Source: Streptomyces sp. NRRL S-1022 (GTDB lineage: Bacteria > Actinomycetota > Actinomycetes > Streptomycetales > Streptomycetaceae). From it: 64,000 nucleotides of DNA. Position numbers and translations under genes: made by a program. The DNA lies in NCBI RefSeq assembly GCF_000720135.1, contig NZ_JOIU01000016.1:62001-126000 (forward strand), written 5' to 3'. Under the pieces are notes generated by a model. It had not been told where the DNA came from, searched no databases, and worked only from the letters and a program-made list of their open reading frames with translations. Positions 16,915 through 25,696 of the stretch are shown here, one piece after another (the stretch's first letter is position 1; every line of letters starts with the position of its first letter).

Positions 16915-17238
16915 ATGAAGATCAAGAAGGGCGACCTGGTCCAGGTCATCACCGGCAAGGACAAGGGCAAGCAGGGCAAGGTCATCGCGGCCTACCCCCG
17001 CGAGGACCGAGTCCTGGTCGAGGGTGTCAACCGGGTCAAGAAGCACACCAAGGCCGGTCCGACCGCCAGCGGTTCCCAGGCCGGCGGCATCGTGACGACC
17101 GAGGCCCCCATCCACGTGTCCAACGTTCAGCTGGTCGTGGAGAAGGACGGTCAGAAGGTCGTCACGCGTGTCGGCTACCGCTTCGACGAAGAGGGCAACA
17201 AGATCCGCGTTGCCAAGCGGACGGGTGAGGACATCTGA
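16915..17238 (+). CDS. rplX: 50S ribosomal protein L24
   Basis: 107 residues with the KOW motif at the N-terminus ([19 protein letters not shown]). L24 is an assembly initiator of the large subunit. The segment [13 protein letters not shown] is conserved. Its TGA overlaps the ATG of rplE. Confidence 0.98.
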   Translation: MKIKKGDLVQVITGKDKGKQGKVIAAYPREDRVLVEGVNRVKKHTKAGPTASGSQAGGIVTTEAPIHVSNVQLVVEKDGQKVVTRVGYRFDEEGNKIRVAKRTGEDI

Positions 17239-17795
17239 TGGCTACCACCACGACTCCGCGTCTGAAGCAGAAGTACCGCGAGGAGATCGCGGGCAAGCTG
17301 CGTGACGAGTTCAAGTACGAGAACGTCATGCAGGTTCCCGGCCTCGTCAAGATCGTGGTCAACATGGGTGTCGGCGACGCCGCCCGTGACTCGAAGCTGA
17401 TCGAGGGCGCGATCCGCGACCTGACCACCATCACCGGTCAGAAGCCGGCCGTCACCAAGGCCCGCAAGTCCATCGCGCAGTTCAAGCTGCGTGAGGGTCA
17501 GCCGATCGGTGCCCACGTCACGCTCCGTGGCGACCGCATGTGGGAGTTCCTGGACCGCACCCTGTCGCTCGCGCTCCCGCGCATCCGCGACTTCCGCGGC
17601 CTGTCCCCCAAGCAGTTCGACGGCCGTGGCAACTACACCTTCGGTCTCACGGAGCAGGTCATGTTCCACGAGATCGACCAGGACAAGATCGACCGCGTCC
17701 GGGGTATGGACATCACCGTGGTGACCACGGCGACCAACGACGAAGAGGGCCGTGCCCTTCTCCGTCACCTCGGCTTCCCGTTCAAGGAGGCGTGA
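17238..17795 (+). CDS. rplE: 50S ribosomal protein L5
   Basis: 185 residues, binding 5S rRNA in the central protuberance. Signatures are [32 protein letters not shown] and [18 protein letters not shown]. It overlaps rplX by one base and is followed by rpsN five bases later. Nothing is unusual. Confidence 0.98.
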   Translation: MATTTTPRLKQKYREEIAGKLRDEFKYENVMQVPGLVKIVVNMGVGDAARDSKLIEGAIRDLTTITGQKPAVTKARKSIAQFKLREGQPIGAHVTLRGDRMWEFLDRTLSLALPRIRDFRGLSPKQFDGRGNYTFGLTEQVMFHEIDQDKIDRVRGMDITVVTTATNDEEGRALLRHLGFPFKEA

Positions 17796-17800
17796 GCGAG

Positions 17801-17986
17801 ATGGCGAAGAAGGCTCTCATCGCGAAGGCTGCTCGCAAGCCCAAGTTCGGAGTGCGTGGCTACACCCGCTGCCAGCGCTGCGGTCGTCCGCACTCCGTTT
17901 ACCGCAAGTTCGGCCTCTGCCGCGTGTGCCTTCGTGAGATGGCTCACCGTGGCGAGCTGCCGGGCGTGACCAAGAGCTCCTGGTAA
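17801..17986 (+). CDS. rpsN: 30S ribosomal protein S14, zinc-binding type (type Z)
   Basis: 61 residues from ATG 17801. Four cysteines at 24, 27, 40 and 43 (CQRC and CRVC) form the zinc ribbon of the short S14 type. Streptomyces usually also carries a zinc-independent S14 elsewhere under Zur control, so this is expected to be the zinc-replete housekeeping copy; the second copy is not in this window. The ATG lies five bases after the rplE stop. Confidence 0.97.
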   Translation: MAKKALIAKAARKPKFGVRGYTRCQRCGRPHSVYRKFGLCRVCLREMAHRGELPGVTKSSW

Positions 17987-18223
17987 TCCCCACTTTTAGG
18001 GATTCCTGGACCTCTCGGTAAGCAACCGGGACGGCAGGGGCTCCCGCCCTCATGGCTTAGGCTAGGAGGGTTGGGCCTCTGCCGCCCTGAACGCCCGCGG
18101 ACAGCGTCCGCTAGTAATTGCTTACTACGCCGTAGGTCCCCGCGCCGCACCCGTCCCGTCCATGTACGGGGAGAGGGATGGCGCATATAGGAAACCCCGG
18201 CGAGAAAGGCCACAGGCCAATTC
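17987..18223 (+). other. Structured intergenic region inside the spc operon
   Basis: 237 bp between rpsN and rpsH, far longer than other gaps in the operon. Hairpins seen: GCGGAC/GTCCGC (18097-18111) and AGTAA/TTACT just after it. A TAGGCT hexamer near 18059 could be a -10, with no convincing -35. A secondary promoter or a processing site is possible. In E. coli this is the region where S8 acts on its operon; no S8-site match was established here. Confidence 0.35.
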
Positions 18224-18622
18224 ATGACCATGACTGATCCGATCGCAGACATGCTGACGCGTCTGCGGAACGCGAACTCGGCGTACCACGACTCGGTGTC
18301 GATGCCGCACTCCAAGATCAAGTCTCACATCGCGGAGATCCTCCAGCAGGAGGGCTTCATCACGGGCTGGAAGGTCGAGGACGCCGAGGTCGGCAAGAAC
18401 CTCGTCCTGGAGCTGAAGTTCGGCCCCAACCGTGAGCGCTCCATCGCGGGCATCAAGCGGATCTCCAAGCCCGGTCTCCGGGTGTACGCGAAGTCCACCA
18501 ACCTGCCGAAGGTGCTCGGCGGCCTGGGCGTGGCGATCATCTCCACGTCGCACGGGCTCCTCACCGACAAGCAGGCCGGCAAGAAGGGCGTGGGTGGGGA
18601 AGTCCTCGCCTACGTCTGGTAG
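18224..18622 (+). CDS. rpsH: 30S ribosomal protein S8
   Basis: 132 residues, starting [19 protein letters not shown]8 is a primary 16S binder and, in E. coli, the translational repressor of the spc operon. The C-terminal signature [22 protein letters not shown] is intact. It is preceded by a long structured gap and followed by rplF after 24 bases. Confidence 0.98.
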   Translation: MTMTDPIADMLTRLRNANSAYHDSVSMPHSKIKSHIAEILQQEGFITGWKVEDAEVGKNLVLELKFGPNRERSIAGIKRISKPGLRVYAKSTNLPKVLGGLGVAIISTSHGLLTDKQAGKKGVGGEVLAYVW

Positions 18623-18646
18623 CAGAAGGGAACGGAGGAAACAGCT

Positions 18647-19186
18647 ATGTCGCGCATCGGCAAGCTCCCCATCGCGGTTCCCGCCGGCGTGGACGTCACC
18701 ATCGACGGCCGTACGGTTTCGGTCAAGGGCCCCAAGGGCTCGCTGACCCACACCGTTGCCGCGCCGATCGACATCGCTAAGGGCGAGGACGGCACCCTCC
18801 AGGTGCTGCGCCCGAACGACGAGCGTCAGAGCAAGGCCCTGCACGGCCTCTCCCGCACGCTGGTGGCGAACATGATCACCGGCGTGACGCAGGGTTACGT
18901 GAAGAAGCTCGAAATCAGCGGTGTCGGTTACCGAGTGACCGCCAAGGGTTCGAACCTGGAGTTCGCTCTCGGTTACAGCCACCCGATCGTGGTCGAGGCC
19001 CCCGAGGGGATCACCTTCAAGGTGGAGACCCCGACCCGTTTCTCGGTCGAGGGCATCGACAAGCAGAAGGTCGGCGAGGTTGCGGCCAACATCCGCAAGC
19101 TGCGCAAGCCCGACCCGTACAAGGCCAAGGGCGTCAAGTACGAGGGCGAAGTCATCCGCCGCAAGGTCGGAAAGGCGGGTAAGTAA
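18647..19186 (+). CDS. rplF: 50S ribosomal protein L6
   Basis: 179 residues, starting [15 protein letters not shown], with two tandem L6 folds. The C-terminal RNA-binding segment [17 protein letters not shown] is canonical. L6 sits near the GTPase centre below the L7/L12 stalk. rplR begins four bases downstream. Confidence 0.98.
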   Translation: MSRIGKLPIAVPAGVDVTIDGRTVSVKGPKGSLTHTVAAPIDIAKGEDGTLQVLRPNDERQSKALHGLSRTLVANMITGVTQGYVKKLEISGVGYRVTAKGSNLEFALGYSHPIVVEAPEGITFKVETPTRFSVEGIDKQKVGEVAANIRKLRKPDPYKAKGVKYEGEVIRRKVGKAGK

Positions 19187-19189
19187 GCC

Positions 19190-19573
19190 ATGGCATACGG
19201 GCAGAAGATCCTCAAGGGCGACGCCTACAAGCGCGCCGCGATCAAGCGCCGTCACATCCGGATCCGCAAGCGGATCTCCGGTACGGCGGAGCGCCCCCGT
19301 CTGGTCGTGACCCGCTCCAACCGCCACATCGTGGCGCAGGTGATCGACGACCTGAAGGGCCACACCCTGGCGTCGGCGTCCACTCTGGACGCGTCGATCC
19401 GTGGCGGCGAGGCCGACAAGTCCGCGCAGGCCAAGCAGGTCGGCGCCCTGGTCGCCGAGCGTGCCAAGGCCGCCGGTGTCGAGGCCGTCGTGTTCGACCG
19501 TGGTGGCAACCAGTACGCCGGGCGCATCGCCGCCCTGGCGGACGCCGCCCGCGAAGCCGGGCTCAAGTTCTGA
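19190..19573 (+). CDS. rplR: 50S ribosomal protein L18
   Basis: 127 residues. L18 binds 5S rRNA together with L5. It has a basic N-terminus ([20 protein letters not shown]), then the conserved [13 protein letters not shown] and a C-terminal [24 protein letters not shown]. It is separated from rpsE by 36 bases. Confidence 0.98.
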   Translation: MAYGQKILKGDAYKRAAIKRRHIRIRKRISGTAERPRLVVTRSNRHIVAQVIDDLKGHTLASASTLDASIRGGEADKSAQAKQVGALVAERAKAAGVEAVVFDRGGNQYAGRIAALADAAREAGLKF

Positions 19574-19609
19574 GCCGCTTGTAGCTAGCGGAAAGAGAGA
19601 GGTAATCCA

Positions 19610-20215
19610 ATGGCTGGACCCCAGCGCCGCGGAAGCGGTGCCGGTGGCGGCGAGCGGCGGGACCGGAAGGGCCGTGACGGCGGCGCTGCTGCCGCCGAGA
19701 AGACCGCGTACGTCGAGCGCGTCGTCGCGATCAACCGCGTCGCCAAGGTTGTGAAGGGTGGTCGTCGCTTCAGCTTCACCGCGCTGGTCGTGGTGGGCGA
19801 CGGTGACGGCACCGTGGGTGTCGGTTACGGCAAGGCCAAGGAGGTGCCGGCCGCCATCGCCAAGGGTGTTGAGGAGGCCAAGAAGCACTTCTTCAAGGTC
19901 CCCCGGATCCAGGGCACCATCCCCCACCCCATCCAGGGTGAGAAGGCTGCCGGCGTCGTGCTGCTCAAGCCCGCGTCCCCGGGTACCGGTGTTATCGCCG
20001 GTGGTCCGGTGCGTGCCGTGCTGGAGTGCGCCGGTATCCACGACGTGCTGTCGAAGTCGCTCGGCTCCGACAACGCCATCAACATCGTGCACGCGACCGT
20101 GGAGGCCCTGAAGGGTCTGCAGCGTCCCGAGGAGATCGCGGCCCGCCGTGGTCTGCCGCTTGAGGACGTCGCTCCCGCGGCCCTGCTGCGTGCGCGTGCC
20201 GGGGTGGGTGCGTAA
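19610..20215 (+). CDS. rpsE: 30S ribosomal protein S5
   Basis: 201 residues. S5 helps form the mRNA entry channel and affects decoding fidelity. After a ~35-residue Gly/Arg-rich N-terminal extension comes the dsRBD-like domain ([22 protein letters not shown]) and the S5 C-terminal fold ([17 protein letters not shown]). The extension is typical of actinobacteria. rpmD starts two bases after the stop. Confidence 0.98.
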   Translation: MAGPQRRGSGAGGGERRDRKGRDGGAAAAEKTAYVERVVAINRVAKVVKGGRRFSFTALVVVGDGDGTVGVGYGKAKEVPAAIAKGVEEAKKHFFKVPRIQGTIPHPIQGEKAAGVVLLKPASPGTGVIAGGPVRAVLECAGIHDVLSKSLGSDNAINIVHATVEALKGLQRPEEIAARRGLPLEDVAPAALLRARAGVGA

Positions 20216-20217
20216 TC

Positions 20218-20400
20218 ATGGCGCAGCTCAAGATCACGCAGGTCAAGTCCTACATCGGCAGCAAGCAGAACCACCGTGACACCCTGCGCTCCCTTGGTCT
20301 CAAGGGCATCAACACGCAGGTCGTCAAGGAGGACCGCCCCGAGTTCCGCGGCATGGTGCACACCGTCCGCCACCTCGTGACGGTCGAGGAGGTCGACTGA
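20218..20400 (+). CDS. rpmD: 50S ribosomal protein L30
   Basis: 60 residues with the L30 signature [19 protein letters not shown] and [14 protein letters not shown]. It is a small large-subunit protein, tightly packed between rpsE and rplO (gaps of two bases each side), consistent with one transcript and coupled translation. Confidence 0.97.
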   Translation: MAQLKITQVKSYIGSKQNHRDTLRSLGLKGINTQVVKEDRPEFRGMVHTVRHLVTVEEVD

Positions 20401-20402
20401 TC

Positions 20403-20858
20403 ATGGCGGAGCAGAACCCGCTCAAGATCCACAACCTCCGTCCCGCCCCGGGCGCCAAGACCGCCAAGACCCGTGTGGGTCGTGGTGAGGCGTCGAAGGG
20501 TAAGACGGCCGGTCGTGGTACCAAGGGCACCAAGGCCCGTTACCAGGTTCCGGAGCGCTTCGAGGGTGGCCAGATGCCGCTCCACATGCGCCTCCCGAAG
20601 CTGAAGGGCTTCAAGAACCCGTTCAAGACGGAGTACCAGGTCGTCAACCTCGACAAGCTGGCCGCGCTCTACCCCGAGGGTGGCGAGGTCACGGTCGAGG
20701 GTCTGGTGGCCAAGGGTGCCGTTCGCAAGAACAGCCTCGTCAAGGTCCTCGGCCAGGGCGAGATCTCCGTGGCGCTGCAGGTGACGGTCGACGCCGTCTC
20801 CGGCTCCGCCAAGGAGAAGATCACCGCCGCCGGCGGTACGGTCACCGAGCTCGTCTGA
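20403..20858 (+). CDS. rplO: 50S ribosomal protein L15
   Basis: 151 residues with the glycine-rich N-terminal tail ([27 protein letters not shown] region) that penetrates 23S rRNA, and a globular domain containing [17 protein letters not shown]15 is a late assembly protein. It is the last ribosomal gene before secY; a 15-bp-stem hairpin lies 38 bases downstream. Confidence 0.98.
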   Translation: MAEQNPLKIHNLRPAPGAKTAKTRVGRGEASKGKTAGRGTKGTKARYQVPERFEGGQMPLHMRLPKLKGFKNPFKTEYQVVNLDKLAALYPEGGEVTVEGLVAKGAVRKNSLVKVLGQGEISVALQVTVDAVSGSAKEKITAAGGTVTELV

Positions 20859-20896
20859 GTCCTTCGGACGACGCCTCGATGACGTAGACGATCCCG

Positions 20897-20929
20897 ACCG
20901 GGGGTACCTCACAATGAGGTATCCCCGGT
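20897..20929 (+). terminator. Strong hairpin between rplO and secY
   Basis: A 15-bp stem, arms ACCGGGGGTACCTCA and TGAGGTATCCCCGGT with a CAA loop; the only imperfection is one G-U pair. It may be a partial terminator, lowering secY-adk expression relative to the ribosomal genes, or an mRNA-stabilising end. A TAAGGT hexamer at 20960-20965 with weak TTCCTA 17 bp upstream could be a separate secY promoter. Confidence 0.55.
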
Positions 20930-21047
20930 TGGTCGTTCCTAGGGGGGCAGTGTCGCCGGTAAGGTGGCCTGCACTGTTCTTTTTCGTATTCGTCGAACCT
21001 CAGACCGTCACCCTTGACGCAGTTGCGCGGGGGTCGCAGGAGGCACC

Positions 21048-22361
21048 GTGCTCACCGCGTTCGCCCGGGCGTTCAGGACGCCCGACCTGCGCAAGAAGCT
21101 GCTCTTCACGCTGGGCATCATCGTGGTCTACCGGGTCGGTACCCACATCCCGATCCCCGGCGTCAACTACCAGGCCGTCCAGAAGTGTGTGAACGAGGCC
21201 TCGGGCAACCAGGGCCTGTTCGGTCTCGTGAACATGTTCAGTGGTGGCGCGCTGCTGCAGATCACGATCTTCGCGCTCGGCATCATGCCGTACATCACGG
21301 CGAGCATCATCCTGCAACTGCTGACCGTGGTGATCCCGCGTCTGGAGGCCCTGAAGAAGGAGGGCCAGGCCGGCACGGCGAAGATCACGCAGTACACCCG
21401 CTACCTGACCGTGGCGCTCGCCATCCTTCAGGGCACCGGCCTCGTCGCCACCGCCCGCAGCGGCGCCCTCTTCAACGGCTGCTCGGTCGCGTCGAGCATC
21501 GTCCCGGACCAGGCGATCTTCTCGACGATCACCATGGTCATCTGCATGACCGCCGGTACGGCCGTGGTCATGTGGCTCGGTGAGCTGATCACCGACCGCG
21601 GCATCGGCAACGGCATGTCGATCCTGATGTTCATCTCGATCGCCGCGACCTTCCCGTCCGCGCTGTGGGCCATCAAGAAGCAGGGCACGCTGGCCGGCGG
21701 CTGGATCGAGTTCGGCACCGTCATCGCGGTGGGCCTGGTCATGGTCGCGCTCGTCGTCTTCGTCGAGCAGGCCCAGCGCCGCATCCCGGTGCAGTACGCG
21801 AAGCGCATGATCGGGCGCCGGTCCTACGGCGGTACGTCCACGTACATCCCGCTCAAGGTGAACCAGGCCGGTGTGATTCCCGTCATCTTCGCCTCCTCGC
21901 TGCTCTACATTCCGGCGCTGGTGGCGCAGTTCGCGGGGGGCAAGTCGGGCTGGAAGACCTGGATCGAGCAGAACCTCACCAAGGGCGACCACCCGATTTA
22001 CATCGTTTCGTACTTCTTGCTCATCGTATTCTTCGCGTTCTTCTACGTGGCGATCTCCTTCAACCCCGAGGAAGTCGCCGACAACATGAAGAAGTATGGT
22101 GGCTTCATCCCGGGCATCCGGGCTGGCCGACCGACCGCTGAGTACCTGAGCTACGTGCTCAACCGGATCACCTGGCCGGGTTCGCTGTATCTGGGTCTGA
22201 TCGCTCTCGTACCGACAATGGCGTTGGTGGGCTTTGGGGCAAGCCAGAACTTCCCGTTCGGCGGGACCAGCATCCTCATCATCGTGGGTGTCGGCCTTGA
22301 GACGGTGAAGCAGATCGAGAGCCAGCTCCAGCAGCGCAATTACGAAGGGTTCCTCCGCTGA
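21048..22361 (+). CDS. secY: Preprotein translocase subunit SecY
   Basis: 437 residues from GTG 21048 with AGGAGG upstream. SecY is the ten-helix channel of the Sec translocon. Helices are readable, for example LLFTLGIIVVYRVGTHIPIPG (TM1), GGALLQITIFALGIMPYITASI (plug/TM2 region) and VVMWLGELITDRGIGNGMS. The cytoplasmic loop RRIPVQYAKRM that contacts ribosomes and SecA is intact. Its TGA overlaps the adk start. It serves export of the lipoproteins and secreted enzymes encoded elsewhere in the window. Confidence 0.98.
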   Translation: MLTAFARAFRTPDLRKKLLFTLGIIVVYRVGTHIPIPGVNYQAVQKCVNEASGNQGLFGLVNMFSGGALLQITIFALGIMPYITASIILQLLTVVIPRLEALKKEGQAGTAKITQYTRYLTVALAILQGTGLVATARSGALFNGCSVASSIVPDQAIFSTITMVICMTAGTAVVMWLGELITDRGIGNGMSILMFISIAATFPSALWAIKKQGTLAGGWIEFGTVIAVGLVMVALVVFVEQAQRRIPVQYAKRMIGRRSYGGTSTYIPLKVNQAGVIPVIFASSLLYIPALVAQFAGGKSGWKTWIEQNLTKGDHPIYIVSYFLLIVFFAFFYVAISFNPEEVADNMKKYGGFIPGIRAGRPTAEYLSYVLNRITWPGSLYLGLIALVPTMALVGFGASQNFPFGGTSILIIVGVGLETVKQIESQLQQRNYEGFLR

Positions 22362-23026
22362 TGCGTATCGTCCTCGTCGGGCCGCCGGGTGCCGGTAAGG
22401 GAACGCAAGCCGTTCGGCTCGCAGAGAAGCTGGCCATCCCGCACATCTCCACGGGCGACCTGTTCCGGGCCAACATCAGTCAGCAGACCGAGCTGGGCAA
22501 GCTCGCGAAGTCCTACATGGACGCCGGCAACCTCGTCCCCGACGAGGTGACCATCGCGATGGCCAAGGACCGGATGGAGCAGCCCGACGCGGAGAACGGC
22601 TTCCTGCTGGACGGCTTCCCGCGCAACGTCTCGCAGGCCCAGGCGCTGGACGAGCTGCTGCAGAGCGAGGGCATCACGCTGGACGCCGTGCTCGACCTGG
22701 AGGTCCCCGAGGACGAGGTCGTCAAGCGCATCGCCGGCCGGCGCATCTGCCGCAACGACTCCTCCCACGTCTTCCACGTGACGTACAGCAAGCCGAAGCA
22801 GGAGGGCGTCTGCGACGTCTGCGACGGCGAGCTGTACCAGCGCGACGACGACTCCGAGGAGACCGTGCGCAAGCGGCTGGAGGTCTACCACACGCAGACC
22901 GAGCCGATCATCGACTACTACAAGTCGCAGGGCCTGGTACGTACGATCTCCGCCCTGGGCCCGGTGGACGAGATCACGCAGCGGGCACTGGAGGCCCTCA
23001 AGCGCGAGAAGGCCGAGAACAAGTAG
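22361..23026 (+). CDS. adk: Adenylate kinase with zinc-type lid
   Basis: 221 residues. It interconverts AMP + ATP and 2 ADP. The P-loop is GPPGAGKGTQ (7-16), the AMP-binding region DGFPRN (84-89). The long lid carries Cys130, Asp133, Cys151 and Cys154. This C-x2-D...C-x2-C set resembles the zinc site of Gram-positive adenylate kinases (usually C-C...C-D), with the Asp in the first pair. It is translationally coupled to secY by a one-base overlap. Confidence 0.97.
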   Translation: MRIVLVGPPGAGKGTQAVRLAEKLAIPHISTGDLFRANISQQTELGKLAKSYMDAGNLVPDEVTIAMAKDRMEQPDAENGFLLDGFPRNVSQAQALDELLQSEGITLDAVLDLEVPEDEVVKRIAGRRICRNDSSHVFHVTYSKPKQEGVCDVCDGELYQRDDDSEETVRKRLEVYHTQTEPIIDYYKSQGLVRTISALGPVDEITQRALEALKREKAENK

Positions 23027-23124
23027 TCCCCGGTCCTTCCGGCCGCGGTGCCTGCCCGGGCGCCGCGGCCGTACTGTTGTACAGGTATCCCAGTCGACGT
23101 GAGTGACGGAGAGCGCAGGCCCCC

Positions 23125-23961
23125 ATGGTGCAGATCAAGACCCCCGAGCAGATCGCGAAGATGCGGGCGGCGGGCCTGGTCGTAGCCGCCATCCACGCGG
23201 CCACGCGGGAGGCCGCGGTGCCGGGTGCCACCACCAGGGACCTGGACGAGGTGGCCCGCAAGGTCCTCGCCGAGCACGGCGCGAAGTCGAACTTCCTGGG
23301 CTACGGCGGCTTCCCCGCCACCATCTGCACCTCCGTGAACGACGTGGTCGTGCACGGCATCCCCTCCGACGACGTCGTCCTGAAGGACGGCGACATCATC
23401 TCCATCGACTGCGGCGCGATCGTCGACGGCTGGCACGGTGACGCGGCCTACACCGCGTTCGTCGGCTCCGGCCACTCCCCGGAGCTGATCGAGCTCTCCC
23501 GGGTGACGGAGGAGTCGATGTGGGCCGGCATCGCGGCCATGAAGCAGGGCAACCGGCTGGTCGACGTCTCCCGGGCGATCGAGACGTACATCCGCCGCCA
23601 GCCCAAGCCGGGCGGCGGCCGGTACGGGATCATCGAGGACTACGGCGGCCACGGCATCGGCACCGAGATGCACATGGACCCGCACCTGCTGAACTACGTC
23701 GACCGCCGCCGCGGCAAGGGCCCCAAGCTGGTGCCCGGCTTCTGCCTCGCGATCGAGCCGATGGTCTCGCTGGGCACCCCGCGCACCGAGGTCCTCTCCG
23801 ACGACTGGACGGTCATCACGACGGACGGCACCTGGTCCTCCCACTGGGAGCACTCGGTCGCCCTGACGGAGCAGGGTCCCCTCGTCCTCACCGCCCCCGA
23901 CGGCGGCAAGGCCAAGCTCGCCGAGTACGGCATCACGACGGCGCCGGATCCGCTTGCTTAA
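23125..23961 (+). CDS. map: Methionine aminopeptidase, type I
   Basis: 278 residues. It removes N-terminal Met from nascent proteins. The metal-binding residues of the pita-bread fold are recognisable in SIDCGAIVDGWHGDAAYTAF (two Asp), the His in GHGIGTEMH, and Glu in CLAIEPMV and WSSHWEHSVAL. A 98-base gap after adk could hold its own promoter. The adk-map arrangement after secY is the standard actinobacterial order. Confidence 0.97.
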   Translation: MVQIKTPEQIAKMRAAGLVVAAIHAATREAAVPGATTRDLDEVARKVLAEHGAKSNFLGYGGFPATICTSVNDVVVHGIPSDDVVLKDGDIISIDCGAIVDGWHGDAAYTAFVGSGHSPELIELSRVTEESMWAGIAAMKQGNRLVDVSRAIETYIRRQPKPGGGRYGIIEDYGGHGIGTEMHMDPHLLNYVDRRRGKGPKLVPGFCLAIEPMVSLGTPRTEVLSDDWTVITTDGTWSSHWEHSVALTEQGPLVLTAPDGGKAKLAEYGITTAPDPLA

Positions 23962-23990
23962 CGATCACCCCCGGGGGCAGACTTCCTCGA

Positions 23991-24020
23991 TTCGCCTTTC
24001 GGGGTGCGCCGACGTAGACT
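23991..24020 (+). promoter_or_regulatory. infA promoter
   Basis: TTCGCC (23991-23996), an 18-bp spacer and a consensus-like -10 TAGACT (24015-24020) lie upstream of infA, giving a leader of about 80 nt. This marks the likely start of the alpha-operon transcript. Confidence 0.6.
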
Positions 24021-24106
24021 GACTCGTCGGCTCTCGTGCACCCGCATGTCCGCATGCTTGCAAGTGTGACGGAGTCGATCAAGGTAGTCGATTCGAAGGG
24101 CGAAGC

Positions 24107-24328
24107 GTGGCCAAGAAGCAAGGTGCCATCGAGATCGAGGGCACTGTCGTCGAGTCTCTGCCGAACGCCATGTTCAAGGTCGAGCTCCAGAACGGCCACC
24201 AGGTCCTGGCACACATCAGCGGCAAGATGCGTATGCACTACATCCGCATCCTCCCTGACGACCGGGTCGTGGTGGAGCTGTCTCCGTACGACCTGACGCG
24301 TGGCCGGATCGTCTACCGGTACAAGTAG
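24107..24328 (+). CDS. infA: Translation initiation factor IF-1
   Basis: 73 residues from GTG 24107. A single OB-fold that blocks the ribosomal A site during initiation. It is canonical along its length: [36 protein letters not shown] segment (here LPDDR) and ending GRIVYRYK. The AAGGGCG stretch upstream provides a modest ribosome-binding site. It is first gene of the infA-rpmJ-rpsM-rpsK-rpoA-rplQ group. Confidence 0.98.
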   Translation: MAKKQGAIEIEGTVVESLPNAMFKVELQNGHQVLAHISGKMRMHYIRILPDDRVVVELSPYDLTRGRIVYRYK

Positions 24329-24388
24329 ATCTTGCCCGCGCCCCGGGCCCGCCCGGTGCGATGGCACTGACCCGGAGAACCTCACCCC

Positions 24389-24502
24389 ATGAAGGTCAAG
24401 CCGAGCGTCAAGAAGATCTGCGACAAGTGCAGGGTGATCCGCCGTCACGGCCGGGTCATGGTCATCTGCGAGAACCCGCGCCACAAGCAGCGCCAGGGCT
24501 GA
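24389..24502 (+). CDS. rpmJ: 50S ribosomal protein L36, zinc-binding form
   Basis: 37 residues, ATG 24389 to TGA 24502. The reading [20 protein letters not shown] continues to a C-terminal [10 protein letters not shown]. Cys11, Cys14, Cys27 and His32 form the zinc ribbon, so this is the zinc-dependent paralogue. L36 helps fold the 23S rRNA near the GTPase centre. It lies 60 bases after infA, the usual place. Confidence 0.96.
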   Translation: MKVKPSVKKICDKCRVIRRHGRVMVICENPRHKQRQG

Positions 24503-24694
24503 CGCACGACCATCACCCTCTGCACCTCTATCGCAGAGATTCGCGCGACGCGAGCTGAATATGTTCATACGCAGAACCCGAGCCATCCAGCTCGACACCC
24601 CCGGTTCGGAGGCCGGGGACCCGGTTCGTACCTGGTACGGCGGCCGGGAGCCGGTTCTGTGGAAGACCTCCGAAGATTCACCAGGAGCCATTGA
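24503..24694 (+). promoter_or_regulatory. Structured rpsM leader region
   Basis: A 192-bp gap between rpmJ and rpsM with hairpins CTCTGC/GCAGAG (around 24520-24540) and CCCCGG/CCGGGG (around 24600-24620). The E. coli equivalent is the alpha-operon pseudoknot bound by S4; S4 is not encoded in this operon here, so any control would need another effector. Function is unproven. Confidence 0.35.
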
Positions 24695-25075
24695 ATGGCA
24701 CGCGTTTCCGGTGTCGACATCCCGCGCGACAAGCGCGTGGAGATCGCCCTCACCTACGTGTTCGGCATCGGCCGGACCCTCTCGAAGGAGACGCTGGCTG
24801 CGACCGGCGTCGACCCGAACACCCGTGTTCGTGACCTGTCCGAAGAGCAGCTGGTCGCGATTCGCGAGTACGTCGACAACAACATCAAGACCGAGGGTGA
24901 CCTCCGTCGCGAGATCCAGGCCGACATCCGCCGCAAGGTCGAGATCGGTACCTACCAGGGTCTCCGTCACCGTCGCGGTCTGCCCGTCCGCGGTCAGCGC
25001 ACCAGCACCAACGCCCGTACCCGCAAGGGGCCGCGTCGCGCCATCGCCGGCAAGAAGAAGCCGGGCAAGAAGTAG
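24695..25075 (+). CDS. rpsM: 30S ribosomal protein S13
   Basis: 126 residues, starting [22 protein letters not shown]13 forms inter-subunit bridges from the 30S head. The C-terminal signature [27 protein letters not shown] is present, split over residues 88-114, followed by a Lys-rich tail. An SD (CAGGAG) lies 8 bases upstream of the ATG. Confidence 0.98.
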   Translation: MARVSGVDIPRDKRVEIALTYVFGIGRTLSKETLAATGVDPNTRVRDLSEEQLVAIREYVDNNIKTEGDLRREIQADIRRKVEIGTYQGLRHRRGLPVRGQRTSTNARTRKGPRRAIAGKKKPGKK

Positions 25076-25140
25076 TCCGCAGCGGACACCTGTCCACGGT
25101 CTTCGCTGTAGGACCGACCACCTCCCGTAGGAGTTAGTAG

Positions 25141-25545
25141 ATGCCCCCCAAGGGACGTCAGGGCGCTGCCAAGAAGGTGCGCCGCAAGGAAAAGAAGAAC
25201 GTCGCTCACGGCCACGCGCACATCAAGAGCACGTTCAACAACACGATCGTCTCCATCACGGACCCGTCCGGCAACGTGATCTCCTGGGCCTCCGCCGGCC
25301 ACGTCGGCTTCAAGGGCTCCCGGAAGTCCACGCCGTTCGCCGCGCAGATGGCCGCCGAGTCGGCTGCCCGCCGCGCCCAGGAGCACGGCATGCGCAAGGT
25401 CGACGTGTTCGTGAAGGGCCCGGGTTCCGGTCGTGAGACCGCGATCCGCTCCCTGCAGGCCACGGGCCTCGAGGTCGGCTCCATCCAGGACGTCACCCCG
25501 ACCCCGCACAACGGCTGCCGCCCGCCGAAGCGCCGCCGCGTCTGA
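25141..25545 (+). CDS. rpsK: 30S ribosomal protein S11
   Basis: 134 residues. S11 lies on the 30S platform near the E site. Signatures: [36 protein letters not shown] and [18 protein letters not shown]. The next gene is rpoA, with no rpsD between them, unlike in E. coli or Mycobacterium. Confidence 0.98.
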   Translation: MPPKGRQGAAKKVRRKEKKNVAHGHAHIKSTFNNTIVSITDPSGNVISWASAGHVGFKGSRKSTPFAAQMAAESAARRAQEHGMRKVDVFVKGPGSGRETAIRSLQATGLEVGSIQDVTPTPHNGCRPPKRRRV

Positions 25546-25570
25546 CGCACCGGCTGCTTCAGGGTTTTCC

Positions 25571-25606
25571 GGGCGGTACGGCCCCCTGAAAAGGGCCGTA
25601 TCGCCC
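25571..25606 (+). terminator. Hairpin between rpsK and rpoA
   Basis: A 14-bp stem with arms GGGCGGTACGGCCC and GGGCCGTATCGCCC (one G-U pair), loop CCTGAAAA, 26 bases after the rpsK stop. It resembles the rplO-secY hairpin in design and may be a partial terminator or processing site setting rpoA-rplQ dosage. Confidence 0.5.
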
Positions 25607-25696
25607 GTACCCTTGCAGTACCCGCACTTCTCACGGGTGCGGATTCCGTCGGACGTCAAATAGCGGGCGTCCACGAAAGAAGGATCTGATCCACAC

